Shown here in pieces: positions 49,384 to 58,420 of a stretch of DNA of 64,000 nt. The position numbers and the translations under genes are program-made. Positions within the stretch are counted from its first letter, which is position 1, and each line of letters begins with the position of its first letter. Where the stretch lies: positions 124,001 to 188,000 of the forward strand of contig JAXGOI010000001.1 of the NCBI GenBank assembly GCA_040767605.1, in the 5' to 3' direction. Origin of the DNA: JAXGOI01 sp040767605. GTDB taxonomy: Bacteria; Bacillota; Dehalobacteriia; UBA4068. The notes beneath the pieces were generated by a model, which saw only the letters and a program-made list of their open reading frames with translations, made no database searches and was not told the origin of the DNA.

Positions 49384-50196
49384 ATGAAATTTGCATTTTC
49401 TACCCTGGGCTGCCCTAATTGGGAATGGGCCGATGTTATGGCTGCCGCTAAGGATTTAGGCTATGACGGGGTGGAAATAAGGGGAATCGGGCAAGAGCTT
49501 TATGCCCCTAAAAGCCCTTATTTCAGCGCCGCAAATTTGCCTAAAACCAAAGAGCGCCTTAAAGAGCTTGGCCTGGAAATTCCCTGCTTAAGCACGGCCT
49601 GCTATTTAAACGATAAAGAGAATGCCGCCGGGCATATAAAAGCCGGCAAAGAATATATTGATTTGGCTTTTGCCCTGGGCACCCCCTATATAAGAGTAAT
49701 GGGGGACCCAAACCCCCAGCCGGAGCTGGAAATTGATATTGCCTTTGTTGCCGACGGCCTTTTGGAATTGGCAGATTATGCCACAGGCAAAAATGTTAGC
49801 GTGCTTTTGGAAAGTAATGGGATCTTTTCCGATTCCAGCCTCCTTGGGGAATTATTGGAAACTTTAAACCATAAAGAGCTGGGAGTTTTATGGGATGTCC
49901 ATCATCCTTACCGTTTTTGCCTGGAGCCGGTGGAGGAAACCTATGCTAATTTAAAGCCTTATATCAGGCATTTGCATATGAAGGATTCTATTATGGCAAT
50001 CAACGGTATGCCTGAGTATAAATTAATGGGCAAAGGGGATATCCCTAATAATAAAGTTTTAAAAATTTTAGAAAATGACGGTTTTGAAGGCTATGTTTCC
50101 CTGGAATGGACAAAACGATGGAATAAGGGCCTGGAAGAACCGGGTATTGTTTTCCCTCAATTTATTGATTATGTAAGAAATATTCTTAAAAAATAA
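49384..50196 (+). CDS. Sugar phosphate isomerase/epimerase family protein
   Basis: A 270-residue TIM barrel of the AP-endonuclease-2 superfamily. Metal-site strands: LLESNG (Glu), LGVLWDVHHPYR (Asp/His), RHLHMKDS (His) and YVSLEWTKRW (Glu). Similar to hydroxypyruvate or tagatose epimerase-like proteins. In this operon its substrate is unknown; it may process the carbon skeleton that is activated by the acyl-CoA synthetase or oxidised by the downstream ferredoxin oxidoreductase. GGGAGG precedes the start. Confidence 0.88.
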   Translation: MKFAFSTLGCPNWEWADVMAAAKDLGYDGVEIRGIGQELYAPKSPYFSAANLPKTKERLKELGLEIPCLSTACYLNDKENAAGHIKAGKEYIDLAFALGTPYIRVMGDPNPQPELEIDIAFVADGLLELADYATGKNVSVLLESNGIFSDSSLLGELLETLNHKELGVLWDVHHPYRFCLEPVEETYANLKPYIRHLHMKDSIMAINGMPEYKLMGKGDIPNNKVLKILENDGFEGYVSLEWTKRWNKGLEEPGIVFPQFIDYVRNILKK

Positions 50197-50222
50197 ACTT
50201 AGCTTTTTTTAGAGGTGGCATA

Positions 50223-50762
50223 ATGTTAGAAATTAGAATTCACGGTTATGGCGGAGAAGGCATTGTTACTTTAGGGGAATTGGTGGTTACTGCGGCCGTC
50301 AAAACCGGTAAAAAAGTGCAAACCCTGCCTCATTTCGGGGTGGAAAGGCGGGGGGCCCCTGTAAGGGCTTTGGTGAGAATTTCCGATGAGGAAATATATG
50401 TTCACAGCCAATCTTATACCCCCGATATTTTACTTTTGCATAATATTAAACTTTTAGATGCGGCTCTTGCTCAGGGAATTAAAGAAAACGGTACGGTTAT
50501 TGTTAATGCTCCGGAAAAATTTGAATTAAATTACCCCCTTAAAGTAATTGACGCCACAGGCATAGCCATTAAAGAAGGCCTTGTCAGCGGGGGTGTTCCA
50601 TATATTAATATTCCTTTGGCCGGGGCTTTAGCCGCCCATTTAGGCCTGCCCCTTGAGGCTATTCGCCGGGCTATGGAAGAAAAATGGCCGGGTAAAACCG
50701 GCATTCGCAATGGGGAGGTTGCCGCCATTGCCTATAATACTATATTAGGAGGCGGCAAATAA
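50223..50762 (+). CDS. porG: 2-oxoacid:ferredoxin oxidoreductase, gamma subunit
   Basis: A 179-residue gamma chain. IHGYGGEGIVTLGELVVTAA at the N-terminus and THLPHFGVERRGAPV-like LPHFGVERRGAPVRA are the family signature; YINIPLAGALAAHLGLP closes it. It belongs with the delta, alpha and beta genes that follow with 0-11 bp gaps. It overlaps the delta gene by one base (TAATG). Confidence 0.94.
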   Translation: MLEIRIHGYGGEGIVTLGELVVTAAVKTGKKVQTLPHFGVERRGAPVRALVRISDEEIYVHSQSYTPDILLLHNIKLLDAALAQGIKENGTVIVNAPEKFELNYPLKVIDATGIAIKEGLVSGGVPYINIPLAGALAAHLGLPLEAIRRAMEEKWPGKTGIRNGEVAAIAYNTILGGGK

Positions 50763-51034
50763 TGGCTTTAGATAAAAACAGCAAAGATTTTCCGAATATT
50801 TTACCCCTATCTTTCCCCATGGAGGGGGCGGGGGGCAAAACCGGCTCCTGGAGGTTTTTAAGGCCGGTTCTCGACCATGATAAATGCATAAAATGCCTGC
50901 TTTGCTGGGTTCATTGCCCCGATGCCGTTATAGACAGGGATACATTGGAAATAGACCTGACCTATTGCAAAGGCTGCGGTATTTGTGCCGAGGAATGCCC
51001 TAAAAAAGCCATTACCATGGTAAGAGAGGATTGA
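50762..51034 (+). CDS. porD: 2-oxoacid:ferredoxin oxidoreductase, delta subunit
   Basis: A 90-residue ferredoxin-like subunit with two 4Fe-4S motifs: CIKCLLCWVHCP and CKGCGICAEECPKKA, each CX2CX2CX3C. It carries electrons from the TPP site to external ferredoxin. The N-terminal EGAGGKTGSWRFLRPV is typical of PorD. Translation is coupled to porG by overlap. Confidence 0.95.
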   Translation: MALDKNSKDFPNILPLSFPMEGAGGKTGSWRFLRPVLDHDKCIKCLLCWVHCPDAVIDRDTLEIDLTYCKGCGICAEECPKKAITMVRED

Positions 51035-51039
51035 GGAAA

Positions 51040-52167
51040 ATGAAAACCCTTTTAGATACAGGCTGCCATATTATTGCCAATGCGGTAAAGGCGGCCAAGG
51101 TGGATGTTGTTTCCGCCTATCCCATAACTCCCCAAACAAGCGTTGTTGAGGAAATAGCCAGTATGGTTGAAAACGGAGAAATGGATTGCCGTTTTCTCCC
51201 TGTGGAAGGGGAGCATAGCGCCATGGCCGCCTGTGTGGCGGCTTCCGCCACCGGGGCCAGGGTATTTACCGCCACCTCTTCTCAGGGGCTTTTATATATG
51301 CATGAAATTTTGCATATGGCCTCTGGGGGGCGCTTTCCCATAGTTATGGCTAATATTAACCGGGCGGTTTTTGCCCCTTGGAGTATTTTTGTGGATCATA
51401 ATGATTCCCTCTCCCAAAGGGATACCGGCTGGCTGCAATTATATTGCGGCTCTTTGCAGGAGGCCTATAATACCACAATTCAGGCCTATAAAATTGCCGA
51501 AACGGTTAATTTACCGGTTATGGTTAATTTAGACGGCTTTATTCTCTCTCATTGTATTATGAATATAAATACCCCCCCTCAAGAGGTTATAGATTCTTAT
51601 TTAGGTGTTCGTAAGCCTCTTTGGGTTTTAGATCCTAAAAATCCCAATGTATATTCCGCCGTAACCCCTGAAAACCCCTATGCTCATTACAGGGCTACCC
51701 TGCAAAGGGATATTATGAACTCCTTTGATATTATTGCCGATGCGGCAAAGGAGTACCGGGATTTAACCGGAATGTGGAATGGGGATTTCTTTGAAACATA
51801 TAAATGTGAGGATGCCGAAATTTTTGTTTTATCCATGGGGAGTATGGCGACGGAAATGCGCCTTTCAATAGACCGGCTAAGAAAAGAAGGCTTAAAAATA
51901 GGCTCAATCCGCCTGCGCTTATACAGGCCCTTCCCCGGGGAGTATTTATCCCGCCTTCTGCCTTCCGGCAGTACCCTGGTGGTTTTAGACAGGAATTACA
52001 GCTTTGGCATGGGCTGCGGAATTTTAGGGGCGGAATGCAAAACAGCCCTTTATGAAAGGGCATCCGAAATTGAGATTAAAAATAAATCCATAGGCATAGG
52101 CGGGCAGGATTTGCCCGGCAGCTTTATGGCTGATGAAATTAAAAAGCTTCTAAGCCGTGAAGCTTAA
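51040..52167 (+). CDS. porA: 2-oxoacid:ferredoxin oxidoreductase, alpha subunit
   Basis: A 375-residue alpha chain. SAYPITPQTSVVEEIA, PVEGEHSAMAACVAASATGA, TATSSQGLLYMHE and the DHNDSLSQRDTGW segment match pyruvate-type (PorA) enzymes, where the last contacts CoA. ATG 51040 is preferred to TTG 51031 since AGAGAGGA is spaced for it. With porB it oxidises a 2-oxoacid to an acyl-CoA plus CO2. Pyruvate is the likeliest substrate but branched or aromatic oxoacids cannot be excluded. Confidence 0.93.
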   Translation: MKTLLDTGCHIIANAVKAAKVDVVSAYPITPQTSVVEEIASMVENGEMDCRFLPVEGEHSAMAACVAASATGARVFTATSSQGLLYMHEILHMASGGRFPIVMANINRAVFAPWSIFVDHNDSLSQRDTGWLQLYCGSLQEAYNTTIQAYKIAETVNLPVMVNLDGFILSHCIMNINTPPQEVIDSYLGVRKPLWVLDPKNPNVYSAVTPENPYAHYRATLQRDIMNSFDIIADAAKEYRDLTGMWNGDFFETYKCEDAEIFVLSMGSMATEMRLSIDRLRKEGLKIGSIRLRLYRPFPGEYLSRLLPSGSTLVVLDRNYSFGMGCGILGAECKTALYERASEIEIKNKSIGIGGQDLPGSFMADEIKKLLSREA

Positions 52168-52178
52168 GGGAGGCTGTT

Positions 52179-53111
52179 ATGGTTACTGCTATTAAGAATT
52201 TACCCAATGATGAAATTGTTATGAAGGGGGGAGGGGCTTGCGCCGGCTGCCCCGCAACCTCCGCTTTGCGTATAGTCGGCAAGGCCTTCGGCCCTAATGC
52301 CGTATGTCTTATGACTCCTTCCTGCAGTGTGGCCTCAATTGGCATGCTGCCCAAGGCGGCCTTTAATTACCCTATTTTTAATATTTGCTTTGCCACAGCC
52401 GGCTCCTCCGCTGCGGGAATTACCTATGCTTATGAGGCCCTAAAAGTAAAGGGTCGCTTAGAAGGGGAGCCTCCTCTGGTATTTAACTGGATAGGGGACG
52501 GCGGCACTTATGATATCGGCCTTCAGGCTTTATCCGCCGCCGCGGAAAGAAATGATGATTATATTCATATTTGCTATAATAATGAGGCTTACAGCAATAC
52601 CGGCGTGCAAAGAAGCGGAGCCACCCCCCGTTTTGCCTCTACCACAACCACACCCGGGGGTAAAGAGCAATATAAAAAGAATATGCCCCTTATAATGCTG
52701 GATCATAAAATTCCTTATTTGGCCACGGCTTCCTTGGCCTATCCGGGGGATTTTTACGATAAATTAGTTCGGGCAAAAAACACAAAGGGCTTCAGATATA
52801 TTGAAATTCTTGCTCCCTGTTACCCCGGGTGGAAATTCCCTTCCTCCCATACGGTAAAATTAAGTAAAATGGCTGTTACAAGCGGGGCCTGGCTATTATT
52901 TGAGGCTGTTGACGGTAAAATTAATTTTTCTCCCCCTACGGCGGGTATTATCAGCGGTAAAACCAAGCTAAGCTCTCTTGAAGATTATTTAAGCCTCCAG
53001 GGCCGCTTTAAAGGGCTGCTTAACTCGGAAGATAAAAATGAGAGAATTGCCCTTTTAGAAAGGGAAATACAGGAAGAAATTCAAGAGATTAAAAAAAGAG
53101 CGGATTTATAA
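52179..53111 (+). CDS. porB: 2-oxoacid:ferredoxin oxidoreductase, beta subunit
   Basis: A 310-residue TPP-binding chain. GGGACAGCPATSALR supplies two of the proximal cluster cysteines. WIGDGGTYDIGLQALSAAAE is the TPP/Mg motif, and YNNEAYSNTGVQRSGATP the pyruvate-type active-site loop; LAPCYPGW has another cluster Cys. The long terminal segment past ~275 is a charged helix. A strong terminator follows, so the operon ends here. Confidence 0.94.
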   Translation: MVTAIKNLPNDEIVMKGGGACAGCPATSALRIVGKAFGPNAVCLMTPSCSVASIGMLPKAAFNYPIFNICFATAGSSAAGITYAYEALKVKGRLEGEPPLVFNWIGDGGTYDIGLQALSAAAERNDDYIHICYNNEAYSNTGVQRSGATPRFASTTTTPGGKEQYKKNMPLIMLDHKIPYLATASLAYPGDFYDKLVRAKNTKGFRYIEILAPCYPGWKFPSSHTVKLSKMAVTSGAWLLFEAVDGKINFSPPTAGIISGKTKLSSLEDYLSLQGRFKGLLNSEDKNERIALLEREIQEEIQEIKKRADL

Positions 53112-53115
53112 AAAT

Positions 53116-53148
53116 AAAAGGGCCCCATGCCAAGAGGGGCCCTTTTAA
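53116..53148. terminator. Bidirectional terminator after porB
   Basis: AAAAGGGCCCC / GGGGCCCTTTT with a 9-nt loop, convergent with the minus-strand MerR gene. Confidence 0.9.
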
Positions 53149-53209
53149 GTTTAATATTTATAAGTTTATAGTAAGAAGTAGCCTTTTGAATCGGAGAGAA
53201 AAGTTTAGA

Positions 53210-54475
53210 TTATTTTTTTTGCCATACATAAGAGTATAAATGCATTTTCTCATTTGGAACATGAAATAAAAAGGCCTCATTATAGCCGTTTTCGGTTTTT
53301 TTATGATATGTACCGGAATCCAGGGTATAACCAATAACTTTTGAGAGTTTTTCTTTATACCCTCCGTTTTCCAAATAACGATATTTAAAATAGGGAAGCT
53401 TAAAGTTGTTTTCATAGGATTCCGGGTAGAAGTTTGCCAGTTCCTTTGCGGAACGGCTGCCCTTATCAAAATGCAAATATGTGCCAAAAACAGAGACATC
53501 CCTGTTAAACAGGGGTGTAATTTTTTCTAAATAATAATCTTTATTAAAAGAGGCATATTCATTACTGGAATAAAAATCAATAAATATATCAATTGTTTCA
53601 GGCTTTAAGGGGTAGGCAAAACTGCAGTCGCAAATATATAAAATTTTTAAATCTAAATTAAGCCGGTCTATACGCTCTTTATAAAGCTTAACCATTTCTA
53701 AATATTTATCGCTTACAATGTAATAAGCGTTTTTATTTACGCTGTTTATATTGGGATAGAGAAAAAAATACGCATTCATATGATCTTCCATTATAATTTT
53801 GCCGTCTAAATTAATATTTTCCAATTGATCCAAAATCCAATTATAGGATTTTTGCATTAGGCTGATAAGAGAAGGGGAGACCCTTTTAAAAAAGTTTCTG
53901 TCGGGGTCGGCAAAATCATAAGTATTTTTGTATTCTTTTTCGGTAATTAAAATGCCATCCTCTATTTTTGCTTTATAGGAGCAATCACAAAAAAGATTGC
54001 CGGAAAGAATTTCTTTATTCTCTATTTCAGCATTAGTCAGCTTTAAAGATGTTTTACATTGAGGACAAAAAAGATAATCCAAAAAGAATAAGGGCACGCC
54101 GGATTTTTTGCCGTTACAATTATACTTTTTTTCCAGGCATTTAATATCTTCCTCAAGGTTATTTATGGTAGATTCAAGATCTTCTTTTTGACTAAGCAAC
54201 TCTGTTCTCTTTTGAATAAAAAACTCCAGATAATCTTCAATATCTCCATAATCCTCTAAGTTGCTAATGCGGTTAAAGGAGATAATCGTATGAATATCGT
54301 TTAAAGAAAAATAGTAGCCTTTTAGCCGCTGAATAATTTTTAAATCCTGAATATCCTTTTCCGAAAAGGAATACTGTTTGCTTTCACTAGCCGGAACTAA
54401 AAGCCCCAGATTAACATAGTAGCGAATGGTATCAACTGATAAATTGGTTATTTTTGCGAGTTCTCCAATTTTCAT
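53210..54475 (-). CDS. MerR regulator with Trm112-like zinc ribbon and methyltransferase-like tail
   Basis: A 421-residue protein. Residues 1-~70 are a MerR helix-turn-helix (MKIGELAKITNLSVDTIRYY). A coiled coil follows (~82-118). At 137-165, CPQC and CDC with a downstream IEDGILI resemble a Trm112/zinc-ribbon domain. The last ~230 residues have the look of a class I methyltransferase (LKILYICDCSFAYPLKPETI, IDFYSSNEY), but the glycine-rich SAM motif I is replaced by KIIMEDHMNAYFF, so it may be an inactive ligand-binding relic. ATG 54475 has AAAGGAA upstream. It is divergent from the transporter operon and is its likely activator. Confidence 0.83.
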   Translation of the reverse strand: MKIGELAKITNLSVDTIRYYVNLGLLVPASESKQYSFSEKDIQDLKIIQRLKGYYFSLNDIHTIISFNRISNLEDYGDIEDYLEFFIQKRTELLSQKEDLESTINNLEEDIKCLEKKYNCNGKKSGVPLFFLDYLFCPQCKTSLKLTNAEIENKEILSGNLFCDCSYKAKIEDGILITEKEYKNTYDFADPDRNFFKRVSPSLISLMQKSYNWILDQLENINLDGKIIMEDHMNAYFFLYPNINSVNKNAYYIVSDKYLEMVKLYKERIDRLNLDLKILYICDCSFAYPLKPETIDIFIDFYSSNEYASFNKDYYLEKITPLFNRDVSVFGTYLHFDKGSRSAKELANFYPESYENNFKLPYFKYRYLENGGYKEKLSKVIGYTLDSGTYHKKTENGYNEAFLFHVPNEKMHLYSYVWQKK

Positions 54476-54533
54476 TTTAATTCCTTTCTTTACTAAACTA
54501 AACGAGTGCAAAAAGTTACTCTTATAAATCTGA

Positions 54534-54592
54534 AGTCGACTCACTAAATAAGATAATAATTGAAAAACTTTATACTTGATATGTATTATACT
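54534..54592 (+). promoter_or_regulatory. Divergent control region with MerR-type promoter candidate
   Basis: AGTCGACT, an 8-bp palindrome (54534-54541), is followed by TTGAAA (54560) and TATTAT/TATACT (54584-54592), giving an 18-21 bp spacer. Long spacers are typical of MerR-activated promoters. The assignment is tentative. Confidence 0.4.
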
Positions 54593-54683
54593 CCAGATGC
54601 TATTATTTGTATATAGAATTTAGCATGTATTCAGAAAGGGGGGTAGAGTTATCTAAATTTTAAAAAAGAAAGGATGTCAAAGG

Positions 54684-54920
54684 ATGGAAAATCACGCAAG
54701 AAAGGTTAAACGGCTCTATGCAATTTGCGGCTCTGTTTTGTTAATAATTTTCTTTTGTTTGATTTGCCCGCCAATCATCAGTTTATTCGACCGCAATGAT
54801 ATCTGGGTAGGTTTTATGCCTCTTTCTCAATTTTTTATTGTTCTTTTTACTTTCCTAGGTGTTTTGACAATGGGCGTTCTTTATTATTTCGATAAAAAGT
54901 ATACGGGGAGGGGGGAATAG
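54684..54920 (+). CDS. Small two-TM membrane protein, symporter partner
   Basis: A 78-residue protein with two hydrophobic helices (~12-30 and ~45-68) and charged ends. A Pro-Pro turn in CPPIISLFDRN and GFMPLSQF before TM2 recall DUF3311/YhdT-type small proteins that pair with SSS-family symporters. Three bases separate it from the symporter gene, so the two are translated together. Family assignment is uncertain; that it is a real gene is supported by AAAGGATG upstream and tight linkage. Confidence 0.75.
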   Translation: MENHARKVKRLYAICGSVLLIIFFCLICPPIISLFDRNDIWVGFMPLSQFFIVLFTFLGVLTMGVLYYFDKKYTGRGE

Positions 54921-54923
54921 ACT

Positions 54924-56435
54924 ATGGGTATGAAATCTGCCGTGGCCGTTGGCTGCCTGGTTGTTTATTTTATTATAATTCTCGGCGCCGTTTTTTTAAC
55001 AAAAACCGGTAAGTTAAGGGAAAAGAATATTGAAGAATTTGCTGTTGGCAGCCGTACTTTTGGCTGGATTATTATGTTTATGTCCCTAATGGGCTTAATG
55101 CTTATCAGCAGTATTTTTACAAGCTGGTTTGTTTTATCCGGAACAGACGGTCTATTTGCCCAATATCTGGTAATATACACAACCTTTAGCTTTATTTTAA
55201 ACTATGTATTTGCAAAAAGACTATGGGTTTGGGGTAAAAACCATAATCTCCTTACCCAGCCAGACTTTTTCCAATTGCGCTTCGGCTCCAAAGGTTTTAC
55301 ATTATTTATGGCCTGTATAGTTGTATTTATTGAAGCCCCCTGGGTATTTATGGAATTTTCCGCCATGGGAACTGTTATGGAGGGCCTGACTTACGGGGCA
55401 ATCGGCCATAAATTCGGCACTGTACTTGTTACCACTGTTGTTGCCTTATATATTATTTACAGCGGGATGCGCGCAGTGGCGATTACCGAGGTTATTCAAG
55501 GTTTTCTTTCCAGCGTAGTTGTGGCCTTCGGGCTTATTGCGATTATCTACACAATGTACGGGGGCTTTGGGCCACTATATCAAGCCGTTTTTCAGGCCGC
55601 TCCGGAAAACCTTACAATTGCCAACGGCGGCCATTACGGCTACTGGGCCAGTGTTTGCCTGGCCGGCGCCTTGGCTACAATGGGTTATCCCAGCTATGTT
55701 ACGCGCATATTCACCATGAAGAATGTTATTGATATAAAAAAGAGTACAGTATTGAGTATTGGGTTAACGGCTGTTGTTACATTTTTACTTATGGCGGTCG
55801 GCTTAGGGATTATTTTATTCCCGGACGTAGTCGCGGGAATGCAAAACGGCGTATCGTATTTTATCCTGGCTGATAAAGCCCTGGGGCCTCTGTTTATGGG
55901 CCTTGCCGGGGTTATGGTTATTGCAGCCGGAATGAGTATGTGTTCTGTGGTTATGAATAGCCATGCCGTAATTATTTCGGAAAATATTGTTAAACCCTTT
56001 AAGCCCAATATGAGCTCCGGGGATCGCTTTAGACTCGCCAGATGGACTTCAGTTATCTATTCCATATTCTGCCTCTTTATAGCATTAACAGAATTGCCTG
56101 CTTTATATAAAATTCAAATGCTGGTTTGTGACTGCATTATACAGGCTGTTCCGTTAACTCTTTTAGGCCTGTTTTGGAAGCGCTCCAATAAATGGGCCGC
56201 AATTTTCAGCGTTTTAATCGGCTTTTCCGTCACAATTATTATGACGGTCGGCGGTTATACAATCTTAGGCTTCAGCGGCGGCATTGTTGGGGTAGGGGTT
56301 AATGCCCTTGTCCATATAATCGGCGGCTTTGCCTTCCCCAAAGATAAAAATGTTGACATTTTGTTTGATGAAATTAAGGTATATGATGAAGAGCAGTATA
56401 AAAAAGCTATTCAGGCCGAAAATATGACCGCATAA
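54924..56435 (+). CDS. Sodium:solute symporter family protein
   Basis: A 503-residue SSS-family transporter with about 13 helices. FAVGSRTFGW is the usual family start after TM1, and TMKNVIDIKKSTVLS and the LAGVMVIAAGMSMCSVVMNSHA region (cited in part) carry the sodium-site helix 8 features. GGHYGYWASVCLAGALATMG is TM6-like. Substrates of the family include pantothenate, proline, sugars and organic acids. The neighbouring amidohydrolase suggests an amide, ester or lactam-type compound. It sits under the MerR-type control region. Confidence 0.9.
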   Translation: MGMKSAVAVGCLVVYFIIILGAVFLTKTGKLREKNIEEFAVGSRTFGWIIMFMSLMGLMLISSIFTSWFVLSGTDGLFAQYLVIYTTFSFILNYVFAKRLWVWGKNHNLLTQPDFFQLRFGSKGFTLFMACIVVFIEAPWVFMEFSAMGTVMEGLTYGAIGHKFGTVLVTTVVALYIIYSGMRAVAITEVIQGFLSSVVVAFGLIAIIYTMYGGFGPLYQAVFQAAPENLTIANGGHYGYWASVCLAGALATMGYPSYVTRIFTMKNVIDIKKSTVLSIGLTAVVTFLLMAVGLGIILFPDVVAGMQNGVSYFILADKALGPLFMGLAGVMVIAAGMSMCSVVMNSHAVIISENIVKPFKPNMSSGDRFRLARWTSVIYSIFCLFIALTELPALYKIQMLVCDCIIQAVPLTLLGLFWKRSNKWAAIFSVLIGFSVTIIMTVGGYTILGFSGGIVGVGVNALVHIIGGFAFPKDKNVDILFDEIKVYDEEQYKKAIQAENMTA

Positions 56436-56497
56436 ATGCCTGTATTATAATAGGGGGCGGTTATACCGCCTCCTATATTTTAGAAAGGGTGTGAGCC

Positions 56498-58135
56498 ATG
56501 AAAGCGGAGACTGTTGATTATATTCTTTTATGCGATAATATATTTACGGGCCTTAAGGATACCCCTGAGGAAGGCGGTATTGCAATTGCCGAAGGCAAAA
56601 TTCTTTTTGTGGGTGAAAAAGCGGAGGTATTAGCCTTAAAAAATGAACATACGCAGATAATGGATTTTGGAAATAAGCTGCTTATGACAGGTTTTCATGA
56701 TGCCCATGTTCATTTTAGCCACGGCTGTATGATGGCAATACAGCCATTATTATATGAAACAAAATCAGCCCGGGAATGCGCCGAAATTCTTAAAAGTTAT
56801 TATGAGGAACATAAAAATGAATATGAGGAAGACGAGTGGCTGCTGGGCTATGGTTTTAACTGTTTGTTCTGGGATGATAAGCGTACCCCGCATAAAAACA
56901 TCCTGGATGAATATTTCCCGGATAAGCCCGTATTATTATTAAATTCCGAGGCCCATGCCGGGTGGGTAAACTCTGTTGCTTTGGCAAAATGCGGAATAAA
57001 TAAAAATACCCCGGATCCGGATTTTGGCCAAATTTTCCATGATGAAAGCGGGGAGCCTTCCGGATACCTGGCTGAATTTGCCTTAGCCCCTTTTATTAAA
57101 CAGGGCTTTAGCTTTTCCCCTAAAAAGCGTAAATGGATGTATAAAAACGGCCTGAAGGATTATGCAGCTTTTGGCATAACATCCGTAAATGATATGCTGC
57201 CATGCTTTGGGAATAATGACGGTTACCCTCATATCTGGCGGGAAATGGATGAAGACGGTGAACTGACTTTAAGAATCCATTTTGCCAATAATTTATTTGA
57301 TGATCCGGAATATACTCTGGCCCTTAAAGAAGAATTTAATCAGGGTAAGGTTATTCATAACGGGCTTAAAGAATTTTTTGACGGCGTAATTACAAGCCAC
57401 ACCTCAATGATGCTGGCCCCCTATGCGGATAACCCCGATTTGCCTAAAGATTTTCCTACCCTGGATTATGAGCTGGCAGCGGAAAGAATTATTTATTATC
57501 AGAAGCTGGGGTATAATATTCATCTTCACGCAACAGGAGACGGAGCGGTTCGATTTGCCATAGATTGCTATGAAAATGCAATTAAAGCTAATGGTTTTAC
57601 CAAAAGCCGTCTTTCTATTGAGCATTTGGAATTAATTGACCCTTCAGATCTTCCCAGAATGGGTAAAAATAAGCTTATTGCTTCTATGCAGCCGGAACAT
57701 TTAGCCTTAAATAGCAGTTATGAGAGCTTTTCTTACTTGCCGGTGCTGGGAATAGAAAGAACTAATCGCCTCTGGCCCCTTAATTCTCTTGCCAAAAATG
57801 GCGCAATTCTGGCCTTTGGCAGTGATTACCCGGTGGTTGGTCAAAACCCCATGAATGGAATTTATCAGGCGATAAACAGACTTTTCCCTGATAAGACCCC
57901 TAAAGGCGGTTTTAGCCCTCAGGAAAAAATATCCCTTCCTGACGCTCTAAGGGCCTATACATTGGGAGGAGCTAAAAAGTGCGGCAGGGAAAACCTTATG
58001 GGAACCCTTGAAACGGGGAAATTTGCGGATATTGTTGTCCTTGACGCAAATCTTTTTGCCATAGCTGCCCAAGATATCCCCAGTGTTAAAGCTGTGTTTA
58101 CCATGGTAAACGGTGAGATAGTCTTTAAGGCATAA
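56498..58135 (+). CDS. YtcJ-like amidohydrolase
   Basis: A 545-residue Amidohydrolase_3 family enzyme. MTGFHDAHVHFSHG supplies the HxH metal ligands, the long insertion follows, and IHLHATGDGAVRFAI, LSIEHLELI and FGSDYPV hold the further His and terminal Asp ligands. VLDANLFAI near the end is typical. N-terminal DFGNKLLM is the beta-sandwich strand. YtcJ relatives hydrolyse N-acyl or formyl amides; the substrate is unknown, presumably the compound taken up by the symporter. GGGTGTG precedes the start. A terminator follows. Confidence 0.92.
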   Translation: MKAETVDYILLCDNIFTGLKDTPEEGGIAIAEGKILFVGEKAEVLALKNEHTQIMDFGNKLLMTGFHDAHVHFSHGCMMAIQPLLYETKSARECAEILKSYYEEHKNEYEEDEWLLGYGFNCLFWDDKRTPHKNILDEYFPDKPVLLLNSEAHAGWVNSVALAKCGINKNTPDPDFGQIFHDESGEPSGYLAEFALAPFIKQGFSFSPKKRKWMYKNGLKDYAAFGITSVNDMLPCFGNNDGYPHIWREMDEDGELTLRIHFANNLFDDPEYTLALKEEFNQGKVIHNGLKEFFDGVITSHTSMMLAPYADNPDLPKDFPTLDYELAAERIIYYQKLGYNIHLHATGDGAVRFAIDCYENAIKANGFTKSRLSIEHLELIDPSDLPRMGKNKLIASMQPEHLALNSSYESFSYLPVLGIERTNRLWPLNSLAKNGAILAFGSDYPVVGQNPMNGIYQAINRLFPDKTPKGGFSPQEKISLPDALRAYTLGGAKKCGRENLMGTLETGKFADIVVLDANLFAIAAQDIPSVKAVFTMVNGEIVFKA

Positions 58136-58140
58136 AAATA

Positions 58141-58182
58141 AAAAACACCTGCCGATTTAATAACCGTAAGCAGGTGTTTTTT
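58141..58182 (+). terminator. Intrinsic terminator after the amidohydrolase
   Basis: AAAAACACCTGC / GCAGGTGTTTTTT with a 17-nt loop. Confidence 0.85.
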
Positions 58183-58295
58183 GATGATAATAAAAATTAT
58201 GGATATAATACTATACAAATCGGTATGTAAAAATAGAATTTATTAATTGGACTATTAGCTAAAAATCCGTATTTATAAGGTTTATTTTATCGGAT

Positions 58296-58343
58296 AAAAA
58301 GTTAAAGCCATGAATGAGTTAAACCCTCATACATGACTTTAAC
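58296..58343 (-). terminator. Terminator of the tRNA-Trp gene
   Basis: Read on the minus strand, an 18-bp imperfect stem (58301-58318 with 58326-58343) is followed by T5. It starts 1-2 nt after the encoded CCA end. Confidence 0.75.
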
Positions 58344-58344
58344 C

Positions 58345-58420
58345 TGGCAGGGGCAGAAGGACTTGAACCCTCAACCAATGGATTTGGAGTCCACTACTCT
58401 ACCAATTGAGCTATACCCCT
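58345..58420 (-). tRNA. tRNA-Trp (CCA anticodon)
   Basis: Read on the minus strand, 76 nt fold as a standard cloverleaf. Acceptor AGGGGTA pairs with TGCCCCT (one G-U). D-arm GCTCAATTGGTAGAG; anticodon arm GTGGA-CTCCAAA-TCCAT with anticodon CCA; T-arm GAGGGTTCAAGTCCTTC, and the discriminator base is G, typical of bacterial tRNA-Trp. The 3' CCA is encoded. It is the only tRNA gene in the window. Confidence 0.96.
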
